Origin: Eubacterium limosum
Lineage (GTDB): Bacteria > Bacillota > Clostridia > Eubacteriales > Eubacteriaceae
Reading direction: 5' to 3'
NCBI RefSeq assembly: GCF_000807675.2
Contig: NZ_CP019962.1
Span: 2,666,001-2,730,000 of the forward strand
DNA length: 64,000 nt
The notes under the pieces are model-generated. The model saw only the letters and a list, made by a program, of their open reading frames with translations, was not told the DNA's origin and searched no databases. This document shows positions 38,380 to 47,770 of the stretch, piece by piece (positions within the stretch are counted from its first letter, which is position 1; each line of letters begins with the position of its first letter). A program made the translations under genes and the position numbers.

Positions 38380-39072
38380 ATGAAAGTTTTGACAGTTGAT
38401 ACGGCCACGATCGTCGCAACCGCAGCGGTAGTGGATGAAAATAAATTGATTTGCGAGACCATCGTCAATTTTCAGAAAAAGCATTCTGAAAAGCTGATGC
38501 CCGCCATCGACCATATGTTGAAGGACGCAGGTCTGACCATTCAGGATATGGACGCTTTTGGCATTGTTAACGGGCCAGGCTCCTTTACAGGGCTACGCAT
38601 TGGCATGGCGACGGTCAAGGGGTTTGCCCAGGCCCTTGATAAGCCGGTGATCCCGATTTCTACGCTGGAAGCACTGGCCTATAACCTGCCCTATGCAGAC
38701 GGTGTTGTCTGTCCGATCCTTGACGCCCAGCGGTCACAGGTTTATACGGGTCTGTTCCGCTTTAACGAGGAGGAGGGCATGGTGGCCGAGCTTGAGGATT
38801 CCGTCATGGACATCGAGGCTCTTATCGGAATTTTGCAAAATTATGCCGATGGCCCGATTTATCTTCTGGGAGACGGCGTTCCGCGTTTTTATGAAACGAT
38901 GGTCGAGGCCCTGCCGGGAATCATTAAGGTGAAGCAGCATTTATCCATGAACCGGGCTTCATCGGCGGGAACTCTGGCGGTTGAGCGCGCACTTAAAAAG
39001 CAGTGGCAGGATTACAAAAGCGTCGAGCCGGTTTACATTCGTCCTTCCTATGCCGAAGAGCAGAAAAAATAG
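38380..39072 (+). CDS. tsaB: tRNA threonylcarbamoyladenosine biosynthesis protein TsaB
   Basis: 230 aa. Scaffold partner of TsaD in making t6A37 on ANN-decoding tRNAs. Begins MKVLTVDTATIVATAAVV and has NGPGSFTGLRIGMATVKGFA, the family signature. First of a tight operon tsaB-rimI-DUF1461-tsaD; the fourth t6A gene (tsaE) is not here. Confidence 0.94.
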   Translation: MKVLTVDTATIVATAAVVDENKLICETIVNFQKKHSEKLMPAIDHMLKDAGLTIQDMDAFGIVNGPGSFTGLRIGMATVKGFAQALDKPVIPISTLEALAYNLPYADGVVCPILDAQRSQVYTGLFRFNEEEGMVAELEDSVMDIEALIGILQNYADGPIYLLGDGVPRFYETMVEALPGIIKVKQHLSMNRASSAGTLAVERALKKQWQDYKSVEPVYIRPSYAEEQKK

Positions 39073-39073
39073 G

Positions 39074-39517
39074 ATGACCGTAAAAATACGCGAGATGCAG
39101 GAGCAGGACGCTCCCCGCTTATATGAAATTGGACAGGCCTGCGGCTTAGGTTCATGGTCGCTCGAGTCCTATATCAATGAATACAATAATCCCATTGCCA
39201 AATATCTGGTGGTGGAGGCAGAGGACCAGGTGGTCGGCTTTGCGGGCATCTGGTGCGTGGTGGATGAGGCACAGGTTATGAATGTTGGTATTCTTGGAAA
39301 ATACCGGCAAAACGGTCTGGGCACCTTGCTCATGGAGGCTTTGGTCAATACTGCCAGAGTCCAGGGATGCAGTTGTATGACCTTGGAGGTCAAGGAAACC
39401 AATATGGCTGCGATCTGCCTTTACAAAAAAATGGGTTTCTCAGCCACCAGTATTCGTGAGAACTATTACCCGGACCACGTGAACGGCCTTATGATGAGGA
39501 GGGGTGATCTTGGATAA
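39074..39517 (+). CDS. rimI: Ribosomal-protein-S18-alanine N-acetyltransferase
   Basis: 147 aa GNAT. The acetyl-CoA site VGILGKYRQNGLGTLLMEALVN and the C-terminal MTLEVKETNMAAICLYKKMGF are typical of RimI. ATG 39074 begins two bases after the tsaB stop; the open frame upstream inside tsaB is not needed. Acetylates the N-terminus of S18 (or possibly other proteins). The tsaB-rimI-tsaD linkage is widespread in Firmicutes. Confidence 0.9.
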   Translation: MTVKIREMQEQDAPRLYEIGQACGLGSWSLESYINEYNNPIAKYLVVEAEDQVVGFAGIWCVVDEAQVMNVGILGKYRQNGLGTLLMEALVNTARVQGCSCMTLEVKETNMAAICLYKKMGFSATSIRENYYPDHVNGLMMRRGDLG

Positions 39518-40217
39518 AAAATCTTTAGTGACAGCGATTATCGTAGGGATCGTATTCCCTGTTTTTGTGCTTATAACCTCGATAGAGTGTGCGGTGTTTA
39601 ACCGCGGTTTTTTTCTGGATCAGCTGGATAAAAATAATGTGTCCCAGACAACCGGTATTGCGTCTAAGGAGCTGCCAGCTGTGACAGACCAGATTTTTGC
39701 TTTCCTGAAAGGAGAGCGTGAGGATTTTAATATTTATGCCGAGAAGGAAAATGATCTGTATGTGCCGCTTTTCAATCAGGAAGAGCTGATTCATATGGAG
39801 GATGTGCGCGGCCTTTTAAAGGCAGCGGTGATCGTTCAGGCAGTGTGCGGTGTTCTGCTTCTGGCAGGACTCGCTCTGCTTTTTTTCTGGAACCGGGCGG
39901 CGATGGCCAAAGCAGTGTTTGGCGGCTCTGTTTTCGGTCTGGTACTGCTTCTGGCGTCCGGACTGGCAGCTGTTTTTGATTTTACGGCTGTTTTTCAGGC
40001 GGCGCACAGACTGATTTTTACCAATGACTACTGGTATCTGGACCCGAATGAAAGTGTCTTGATCAACATTGTACCTGAGCCTTATTTTATTGCTCTGGGG
40101 TTAAGAATCGTTGTTATCGCAGCGGTGGTTTACCTGATCTTCGCTGTGGGCGGCGGCTTTTTCAGCCGGCGTCTTGCCCAGAGAAAGTTTATGAAAAATT
40201 CAAAAAGAAAATTTTAG
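39510..40217 (+). CDS. DUF1461 (TIGR01906) integral membrane protein
   Basis: 235 aa, about four membrane helices with a large loop after the first. The block YVPLFNQEELIHMEDVRGLLKAA is diagnostic of TIGR01906/DUF1461. Start is TTG 39510 behind GAGGAGG (a GTG at 39504 is too near the ribosome site); overlaps the rimI stop. Function unknown; often next to t6A genes in Firmicutes. Confidence 0.8.
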   Translation: MDKKSLVTAIIVGIVFPVFVLITSIECAVFNRGFFLDQLDKNNVSQTTGIASKELPAVTDQIFAFLKGEREDFNIYAEKENDLYVPLFNQEELIHMEDVRGLLKAAVIVQAVCGVLLLAGLALLFFWNRAAMAKAVFGGSVFGLVLLLASGLAAVFDFTAVFQAAHRLIFTNDYWYLDPNESVLINIVPEPYFIALGLRIVVIAAVVYLIFAVGGGFFSRRLAQRKFMKNSKRKF

Positions 40218-40229
40218 AAAGTGAGTTCT

Positions 40230-41240
40230 ATGAAAATATTAAGTATTGAGACATCCTGTGATGAAACCTCGGTGGCAGTGGTCGAGGACGGAAGAAAAGT
40301 TCTGACCAACCGGATTTACTCACAGATTGATATTCATAAAAAATATGGCGGTGTGGTGCCTGAGATTGCATCCAGAAATCATGTGATGAAACTGCCGTAT
40401 ATTATCGAGGAGGCTCTTGAGGAAAGTGGACTCGGTTTTTCAGACCTTGACGCCATCGCGGTTACAAACGGCCCAGGACTGGTGGGCGCGCTGCTGATCG
40501 GCGTTTCCGAGGCTAAAGCCTTAGCCTACAGCTTGGGGCTGCCTTTAATTGGCGTCAATCACATTGAAGGGCATATCGCTGCGAATTTTATCCAGTACCC
40601 CGATTTGGTGCCGCCCTTTTTAACCCTGGTGGTGTCCGGCGGCCATAGCCATCTGGTGATGGTACGCGATTACCAGACCTTTGAAATCATCGGAAAAACA
40701 AGGGATGACGCAGCCGGAGAAGCCTACGATAAGATTTCAAGGGTTTTGGGGCTGGGATACCCCGGAGGCCCTGCCATCGACAGCGCGGCAAAGAAAGGAG
40801 ATCCCCATGCGGTTGAATTCCCAAGGGTATTTTTGGAAAAGGGCAGCTATGATTTCAGCTTCAGTGGTTTGAAATCTGCGGTGCTGAATTACCTGAACAG
40901 TAAAAAGATGAAGGAAGAACCCATTGTCGTGGAAGATGTAGCAGCCTCTTTTCAGCTGGCCGTCATTGAGGTGCTGGTTGAAAAAGCCATTCATTGCGCG
41001 CTGGAGCAAAAGGTGGATAAAATATGTATGGCCGGCGGTGTTTCAGCCAACAGTCTGCTGCGGGAAATGATGCGAGAAAAAGCAAAGGAAAACGGACTCG
41101 AGCTTTATTACCCAGCACCCATATTGTGTACAGACAATGCGGCGATGATCGGCTCTATGGCTTATTATAACTATATCAGTGATGTAAAAAGCGATTTGTA
41201 TTTGAATGCTGTGCCGGGACTGAAAATCGGCACCAGATAA
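40230..41240 (+). CDS. tsaD: tRNA N6-adenosine threonylcarbamoyltransferase
   Basis: 336 aa ASKHA-fold enzyme that transfers threonylcarbamoyl to A37. [17 protein letters not shown], the metal-site [20 protein letters not shown] and [14 protein letters not shown] are intact. ATG 40230 is preferred; GTG 40221 also opens the frame. Last gene of the operon, followed by a dispersed hairpin. Confidence 0.96.
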   Translation: MKILSIETSCDETSVAVVEDGRKVLTNRIYSQIDIHKKYGGVVPEIASRNHVMKLPYIIEEALEESGLGFSDLDAIAVTNGPGLVGALLIGVSEAKALAYSLGLPLIGVNHIEGHIAANFIQYPDLVPPFLTLVVSGGHSHLVMVRDYQTFEIIGKTRDDAAGEAYDKISRVLGLGYPGGPAIDSAAKKGDPHAVEFPRVFLEKGSYDFSFSGLKSAVLNYLNSKKMKEEPIVVEDVAASFQLAVIEVLVEKAIHCALEQKVDKICMAGGVSANSLLREMMREKAKENGLELYYPAPILCTDNAAMIGSMAYYNYISDVKSDLYLNAVPGLKIGTR

Positions 41241-41280
41241 ACCATATACAGGTGTTTTGCGATTGGTTTGATGAAAAAAC

Positions 41281-41320
41281 ACAATATATAGCGGTATGCG
41301 TCGAAATAACGTATACCGAT
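41281..41320 (+). repeat. Dispersed GGTATACG hairpin, copy 2
   Basis: CGGTATGCG (41292-41300) and CGTATACCG (41310-41318) around TCGAAATAA, preceded by ACAATATATAG. Between tsaD and the Nramp gene. Confidence 0.65.
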
Positions 41321-41351
41321 TTTAATGTAACTGGAAAGAGGTGCATCCGAT

Positions 41352-42611
41352 TTGAATCGAATCAGGCAATGGCTTCAGGGCGGTCCTCATAGTGAGCATA
41401 AAGGCGGTCTTGAAATTTTAAAATATATTGGCCCGGGATTGCTGGTTACGGTGGGTTTCATTGACCCAGGAAACTGGGCTTCCAATGTGGCGGCCGGCGC
41501 GGAGTATGGCTATTCGCTGCTGTGGATGGTAACACTCTCGACCATTATGCTTATTATTTTACAGCACAATGCTGCCCATCTGGGGATTGCGACAGGCTAT
41601 TGCATGTCGGAGGCGGCCAGCCAGTATCTGCCCAAGTGGCTGAGCATGCCAGTTCTGTCGACCGCGGTTTTGGCCACTGTCGCCACGGTCATGGCAGAGG
41701 TGATGGGCGGTGCCATTGCGCTGGAAATGCTTTTTTCGATTCCCATAAAAATTGGCTCGGTTCTGGTAACAGCCCTGGCACTCTTTTTGCTTTTAAGCAA
41801 CTCCTATAAAAAACTGGAACGCTGGATCATCGGGTTTGTGTCATTGATCGGTGTTTCTTTCTTAATCGAGATACTGATGGTCCATGTCGACTGGGGCGCT
41901 GCTGCTGTTTCCTGGGTTAAGCCCTCAACGCCGCCGGGTTCCATGCTGGTCATCATGAGTGTGCTGGGCGCGGTGGTAATGCCACACAACCTTTTCCTTC
42001 ACTCTGAAATTATCCAGAGCCGCCAGTGGAACACGAAGGAAGAATCCGTCATTAAAAATCAGCTGAAATTTGAGTTTACAGATACGCTGGTTTCCATGAT
42101 TATCGGATGGGCGATCAACAGCGCCATGATCTTGATGGCGGCAGCCACCTTTTATAAAGCGGGGTTTCAGGTCACAGAGCTCTCGCAGGCTGCGGATATG
42201 CTCAAGCCGCTGGTAGGTTCGGGCGCGTCGCTCCTCTTTGCTTTCGCCCTTTTGCTGGCAGGAATCAGCTCATCCGTCACCGCTGGAATGGCGGGTGGTA
42301 CCATTGTTGCGGGGATGTTCAAGGAGCCCTACGATATTCATGACCGTCACAGTCAGCTGGGGATCATTGGCATCTTTCTGGCATCGCTGGTCATTATCTT
42401 CTTTATTACCGACCCTTTTATGGGGCTGGTCTACAGCCAGATGCTTTTGTCCATACAGCTGCCCATCACAATTTTCCTGCAAATTTATCTGACTACCTCC
42501 CGGAAAATCATGGGAAAATTTGCCAATGGCAAAATTGACTTTACAATCCTGCTGATTGTCGGACTGCTGGTTACAGCGCTTAATATTATGTTGCTGGTGA
42601 GCAGTTTTTAG
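41352..42611 (+). CDS. Nramp-family divalent metal transporter
   Basis: 419 aa, 11 predicted membrane helices. The metal-site motifs are present: FIDPGNWASN in helix 1 (DPGN) and VVMPHNLFLHSE in helix 6 (MPH). Imports Mn2+ or Fe2+ with protons by family knowledge. The start is TTG (MNRIRQWLQGG) behind AAAGAGGTG. It lies between two copies of the dispersed hairpin, and no metal regulator is adjacent. Could belong to an Nramp subgroup of different selectivity; not resolvable here. Confidence 0.88.
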   Translation: MNRIRQWLQGGPHSEHKGGLEILKYIGPGLLVTVGFIDPGNWASNVAAGAEYGYSLLWMVTLSTIMLIILQHNAAHLGIATGYCMSEAASQYLPKWLSMPVLSTAVLATVATVMAEVMGGAIALEMLFSIPIKIGSVLVTALALFLLLSNSYKKLERWIIGFVSLIGVSFLIEILMVHVDWGAAAVSWVKPSTPPGSMLVIMSVLGAVVMPHNLFLHSEIIQSRQWNTKEESVIKNQLKFEFTDTLVSMIIGWAINSAMILMAAATFYKAGFQVTELSQAADMLKPLVGSGASLLFAFALLLAGISSSVTAGMAGGTIVAGMFKEPYDIHDRHSQLGIIGIFLASLVIIFFITDPFMGLVYSQMLLSIQLPITIFLQIYLTTSRKIMGKFANGKIDFTILLIVGLLVTALNIMLLVSSF

Positions 42612-42653
42612 TGGGGGTTGGATCTTAAAACGCAATAAACCAGAATATGTAGC

Positions 42654-42684
42654 GGTATACGTTGTTTTGACGTATACCTTTTTT
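42654..42684 (+). repeat. Dispersed GGTATACG hairpin, copy 3
   Basis: GGTATACG (42654-42661) and CGTATACC (42671-42678) around TTGTTTTGA, then T6ATT. Here it can work as the Nramp gene terminator. Confidence 0.7.
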
Positions 42685-42734
42685 ATTATTGACTAGCTAC
42701 TTTCAATCAATACCGATTGAGAGCAGCTTTTCCA

Positions 42735-43042
42735 TGTTTATGGCAGGAGCGATCTGGGAATAAAACTGGTGGTCTTCAGGCGGCCATGGTGTAGTCTGGG
42801 GTTTCATGGATAATGGAGAACAAGATTATGCTAGCTCTAATGGTATTTCTTGGATGATTTTTGCCGAACTTATTAAGATAAAGATAAAGATACAGATTTA
42901 AAATATGAAAAAATTAAAGTAGAGTTGTTTTTTAGCAGACTTATAATCAGATGATGTGGTTGTAATAATACTGATCCAGAAAAATTATCAGAATTGTCTG
43001 AAAGCTCTTTTGAGAGGACATTTCCAAAAAACATTAAGTAAT
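42735..43042 (+). pseudogene. Probable gene remnant, AT-rich, with stops
   Basis: Coding-like stretches interrupted by stops fill this 300-bp stretch. One frame reads MFMAGAIWE-stop-NWWSSGGHGVVWGFMDNGEQ; another, starting at about 42885, reads DTDLKYEKIKVELFFSRLIIR-stop-CGCNNTDPEKLSELSESSFE and ends with a stop near 43040. Base composition is AT-richer than its neighbours. No family was recognised, so it could also be chance open frame; the remaining intergenic bases (42612-43187) hold only the hairpin and the groES promoter. Confidence 0.35.
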
Positions 43043-43109
43043 CCTGAAAAAAGTCATTAAATTTATTAAAAAGGTCTTGCAAATTTTGAGAGAATGGTTT
43101 AATATAATG

Positions 43110-43136
43110 TTAGCACTCGGAGGTAATGAGTGCTAA
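43110..43136 (+). promoter_or_regulatory. CIRCE element (HrcA operator) of groES-groEL
   Basis: TTAGCACTC, nine bases, GAGTGCTAA: a perfect CIRCE. A TATAAT at 43103-43108 ends two bases before it, so HrcA would cover the transcription start. Confidence 0.96.
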
Positions 43137-43187
43137 CAAGAAGAAAATAATAAAAATTATAAATCATTAAAAATGGAGGAATCAAAA

Positions 43188-43472
43188 ATGAGTTTAAAAC
43201 CATTGGGAGACAAGGTTGTAATCAAAGTTAAAGAAGAAGAAGTAACGACTTCTAGCGGTATTGTGTTACCAGGTTCTGCACAGGAAAAACCACAGCAGGG
43301 AACCGTTGTCGCTGTAGGCTCCGGTGAAATCGTTGATGGCAAAAAAGTGCCGCTGGATGTAAAGGAAGGCGATGAAGTTATCTATTCTAAATACGCTGGC
43401 TCTGAAGTAAAAGTCGGTGAAGAAGAATTCTTGATTTTGAAACAGTCTGACATCTTAGCAATTGTTGGATAA
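43188..43472 (+). CDS. groES: Co-chaperonin GroES
   Basis: 94 aa. Begins [40 protein letters not shown] with the mobile loop [14 protein letters not shown]; ends DILAIVG. The Met at 43188 is preferred, since the upstream ATG (43173) overlaps the GGAGG site. Caps GroEL; regulated by CIRCE. Confidence 0.97.
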   Translation: MSLKPLGDKVVIKVKEEEVTTSSGIVLPGSAQEKPQQGTVVAVGSGEIVDGKKVPLDVKEGDEVIYSKYAGSEVKVGEEEFLILKQSDILAIVG

Positions 43473-43501
43473 TTCAGAAAACTACATTTAATAGATTATA
43501 A

Positions 43502-45151
<1,650 letters not shown>

Positions 45152-45191
45152 TAGAAGCCAATATAAATAAAATGATATGATTTTATAACAG

Positions 45192-45230
45192 GCAGGATAT
45201 TAAGTGAAAGCTTAATATCCTGCTTTTTTT
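45192..45230 (+). terminator. groEL terminator
   Basis: GCAGGATATTAAG/CTTAATATCCTGC stem, six-base loop, T7. Confidence 0.9.
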
Positions 45231-45232
45231 AG

Positions 45233-45261
45233 TTTTCAAAGAGGGCTTTTTTATGTATAAT
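45233..45261 (+). promoter_or_regulatory. Promoter of the OmpR-type response regulator
   Basis: TTTTCA (45233-45238), 17-base spacer, TATAAT (45256-45261). The run TTTTCAAAGA...TATAATGACT is nearly repeated before the secreted-protein gene at 50845. Confidence 0.6.
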
Positions 45262-45294
45262 GACTCTATTGGAGCTTAGGTAGGAGAGAGCAAA

Positions 45295-45990
45295 ATGTAT
45301 AATTTATTGATTGTAGACGACGATGCTTCGATACTGGAAGTAACGCGGATTTATTTTACAGGCCGCGGCTATAAGGTTTATACGTCTCAGAACGCAGAGG
45401 AGTGTTTGAAAACCGCAGCACACATGCCTCTGGATTGTATTGTGCTGGATGTGGCGCTGCCGGATATGGACGGCTTTGAGGTGTGTGAAGCAGTAAAAAA
45501 GAGGACGAATGTCCCAATTATTTTTGTGTCAAATTATGCGGAGGAGGACAAGCGGATCAGCGGTTTTGTTTCCGGAGGCGATGACTATGTCATCAAACCT
45601 TTTAGCCTGAGAGAGCTTGAACTGCGTATTTGCGCACGTATACGCCAGCAGGAGGGAAAGACTAATTGCGGTAAAACCCTGGATTTTGGAAAGCTGAGCA
45701 TCAACGAAGCGGCAAGGAGCGTGGCCTATAAGGATGATATTATTTCTTTAACCGCGGCAGAATTTGACATTCTTCTTTTTTTGGCAAACCATGAAAATCA
45801 AGTGTTTTCCCAGAAGGATATTTTTGAAAAGGTGTGGAAACTGCCAGATTTGGGAAACGCGCATACCGTTCAGGTACACGTAGCACAGATCAGGAGAAAG
45901 CTCAATTCTTTCTCCGAGGAACATCAGTACATCCAGACAGTTTGGGGAAAAGGTTATAAATTTGTTGCAGATAAAAAAGCTGAGGCATAG
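45295..45990 (+). CDS. OmpR/PhoB-family response regulator
   Basis: 231 aa. Receiver with D52 in CIVLDVALPDMDGFE and acidic DDDASI near the start; winged-helix DNA-binding C-terminus ending IQTVWGKGYKFV. Ribosome site GGAGAG. A partner kinase is probably the one at 47771, which lies beyond an opposite-strand gene; no closer kinase is present. Confidence 0.93.
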   Translation: MYNLLIVDDDASILEVTRIYFTGRGYKVYTSQNAEECLKTAAHMPLDCIVLDVALPDMDGFEVCEAVKKRTNVPIIFVSNYAEEDKRISGFVSGGDDYVIKPFSLRELELRICARIRQQEGKTNCGKTLDFGKLSINEAARSVAYKDDIISLTAAEFDILLFLANHENQVFSQKDIFEKVWKLPDLGNAHTVQVHVAQIRRKLNSFSEEHQYIQTVWGKGYKFVADKKAEA

Positions 45991-46003
45991 ATGCCTCAGC
46001 TTT
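45976..46003. terminator. Convergent terminator after the response regulator
   Basis: AAAGCTGAGGC/GCCTCAGCTTT stem around ATAGAT, with T6 on the minus-strand side. It includes the last codons of the response regulator gene. Confidence 0.8.
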
Positions 46004-46007
46004 AAAA

Positions 46008-47732
46008 CTATTTTTTGAAAAAGCGGGAGCGGAGAACCGGGTTCAACCAGAGGAGTGCGCCGATAAAAAACAGGAGAATGAGTAGAATGCCCAATGCAGG
46101 CCAGATACTGTAAACATCGGCGGCGGATTGAAGATTGTTTTGGTTTTGGGATGAATTTGTTATGCTGTCTTCGGAGGAAGGCACGTTTTGTTGAAGCTCA
46201 TTACCAGTATTTTTGGCAAGCGGAGACGCGATTTTCTCATCTCCGGCGGAAAAACGCTCCGCCGCACTGATTGTAGCGTTTCCAGACGGTATGTATTCAA
46301 GCATATTCTCAAAAATATTGCTGTCCGTATTCCGGTCTGGTTCAATTCTTCCGCCGCCGCCCCGGGTGCCGTCGATATCCTCAGGCGCATCGCCAGTGAG
46401 GGGCAGGGCTTCAAAGGTGCAGGTGACTGTGTTGGAGTAGCCTGCGTAGGCAGAGCCTGTAACCTTTAGCCGGTAGAGGGCTGTGCCGTGTTCTTTCATG
46501 ATATCGTCGTATAGCGCTTTGCCCACATCATTTTGGCTGTAGGCCTGAGTGATATCCTCACTGATCCAGCTGCTGCCGCCATCGACTGATTTCAGAAGCT
46601 TTACAGAGGATGCGCCTGTGGGCGGGGTAAAGCTGAAGTCGAGCCGGCACATTTTAACATCGGGCGTAGTGGTGACACTCAGGTCGTCGATGGGCGTGGC
46701 CGTTTTAAAGGAAATAGATGCCATAGGTGTCTGGTTACTATCGTTGAGGAGGTTCTCCCGGGTTTCCAGGGTACCGGTGAGGGTAAAGGGGTCGGTTTTT
46801 TCAAGCCCCGCGTCATAGGCGGTTCGGTCCCAGGTGACAGCCAGAGCAATGTAGCGGGTGTCATATGGGTCTTCGCTGTTTGCGAGGTTTACAGTCATGT
46901 AGTTTGGCAAGCCGCTTTCCTCATAGGCGGTGAAGGGCGGCAGCACAAAATTCAGCTTGTCGATTTCAGTGATGATCCACTGCGTGCCATCATCGGAAAA
47001 CTGGGGTGCTTCTGGTGTAAGCCGGCACAGGGTTCCTGTAACCTCGCCGCTTTGTGAAACGACAGAGACACTCTCAGCACCTTCCGCCGTAACACTGCAG
47101 TTGCTCATGAAAATATCAGAAACCGCAGAAACTCCGACGCTGCCCGAGCCATCTGTTTTGACGAAGGTGTTAGACAATTGAAGCGGGTCGGGCTGTTCGC
47201 AGACAATGCCGCGGGCATTGTCGCCGAAAGCCTGGATAAAGGTCGGCGAGTTCAGCGTGCCACCTATATAAATGGACCAGTTTGTGGGTTTGCCGCCCTC
47301 GTAAAAGAGTGCGGTGCCGTTTTCAGCTGTGATGCTGCATTCTGCAAAAACAAGGGTTCCCATGCTTGAGGTTCGGATCAGCCCTTCTGTGCCGCCGTCT
47401 CCGGTGATGGTGATGTTGGAGCCGATGAGCTCAAGCAGAGCAGTATCCTCGACATAAATATGGTAGGGGCCGGCCTCGATGGAGATTGGCACTTCGGGCA
47501 TATAGATGCTCAGGGAGTCCGTAATGATAAGGTCCCCGCTTAGAACATAGGTACCGCCAATGTCCTGGTTCTCGTCCAGCCATGCCTGAATGGCGTCGCA
47601 GCTGGGGGATTCCTCCGCCGGGGGAACGGGCGGGCCGATGATCATGGCACTGGCTTTGCCGGGCATGACCCCGAAGCCTAAGAGGAGGATCATAAACAAA
47701 ATAAAGTATTTTACTGAACGAATTGCTAACAT
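46008..47732 (-). CDS. Secreted, C-terminally membrane-anchored protein of unknown function
   Basis: 574 aa. N-terminal signal peptide (FILFMILLLGFGVMPGKASA). The next 220 residues are rich in short beta strands with repeated S/T/G turns (DSLSIYMPEVPISIEAGPYHIYVED; ITITGDGGTEGLIRTSSMGTLVFAECSITAENG), as in right-handed beta-helix proteins. Later comes an Ig/FnIII-like stretch, then a low-complexity Asn/Gln/Ser linker, and a single membrane helix (WPALGILLILLFFIGALLWL) with a basic tail. Lies between a response regulator and a kinase, transcribed against both; 38 bp separate its start from the kinase start, so their promoters overlap. It may be an output or ligand of that system; this is inference. 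Confidence 0.65.
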   Translation of the reverse strand: MLAIRSVKYFILFMILLLGFGVMPGKASAMIIGPPVPPAEESPSCDAIQAWLDENQDIGGTYVLSGDLIITDSLSIYMPEVPISIEAGPYHIYVEDTALLELIGSNITITGDGGTEGLIRTSSMGTLVFAECSITAENGTALFYEGGKPTNWSIYIGGTLNSPTFIQAFGDNARGIVCEQPDPLQLSNTFVKTDGSGSVGVSAVSDIFMSNCSVTAEGAESVSVVSQSGEVTGTLCRLTPEAPQFSDDGTQWIITEIDKLNFVLPPFTAYEESGLPNYMTVNLANSEDPYDTRYIALAVTWDRTAYDAGLEKTDPFTLTGTLETRENLLNDSNQTPMASISFKTATPIDDLSVTTTPDVKMCRLDFSFTPPTGASSVKLLKSVDGGSSWISEDITQAYSQNDVGKALYDDIMKEHGTALYRLKVTGSAYAGYSNTVTCTFEALPLTGDAPEDIDGTRGGGGRIEPDRNTDSNIFENMLEYIPSGNATISAAERFSAGDEKIASPLAKNTGNELQQNVPSSEDSITNSSQNQNNLQSAADVYSIWPALGILLILLFFIGALLWLNPVLRSRFFKK

Positions 47733-47770
47733 ACGGTTCTCCTTATAAATAATCGAAATGGAATGATGAG

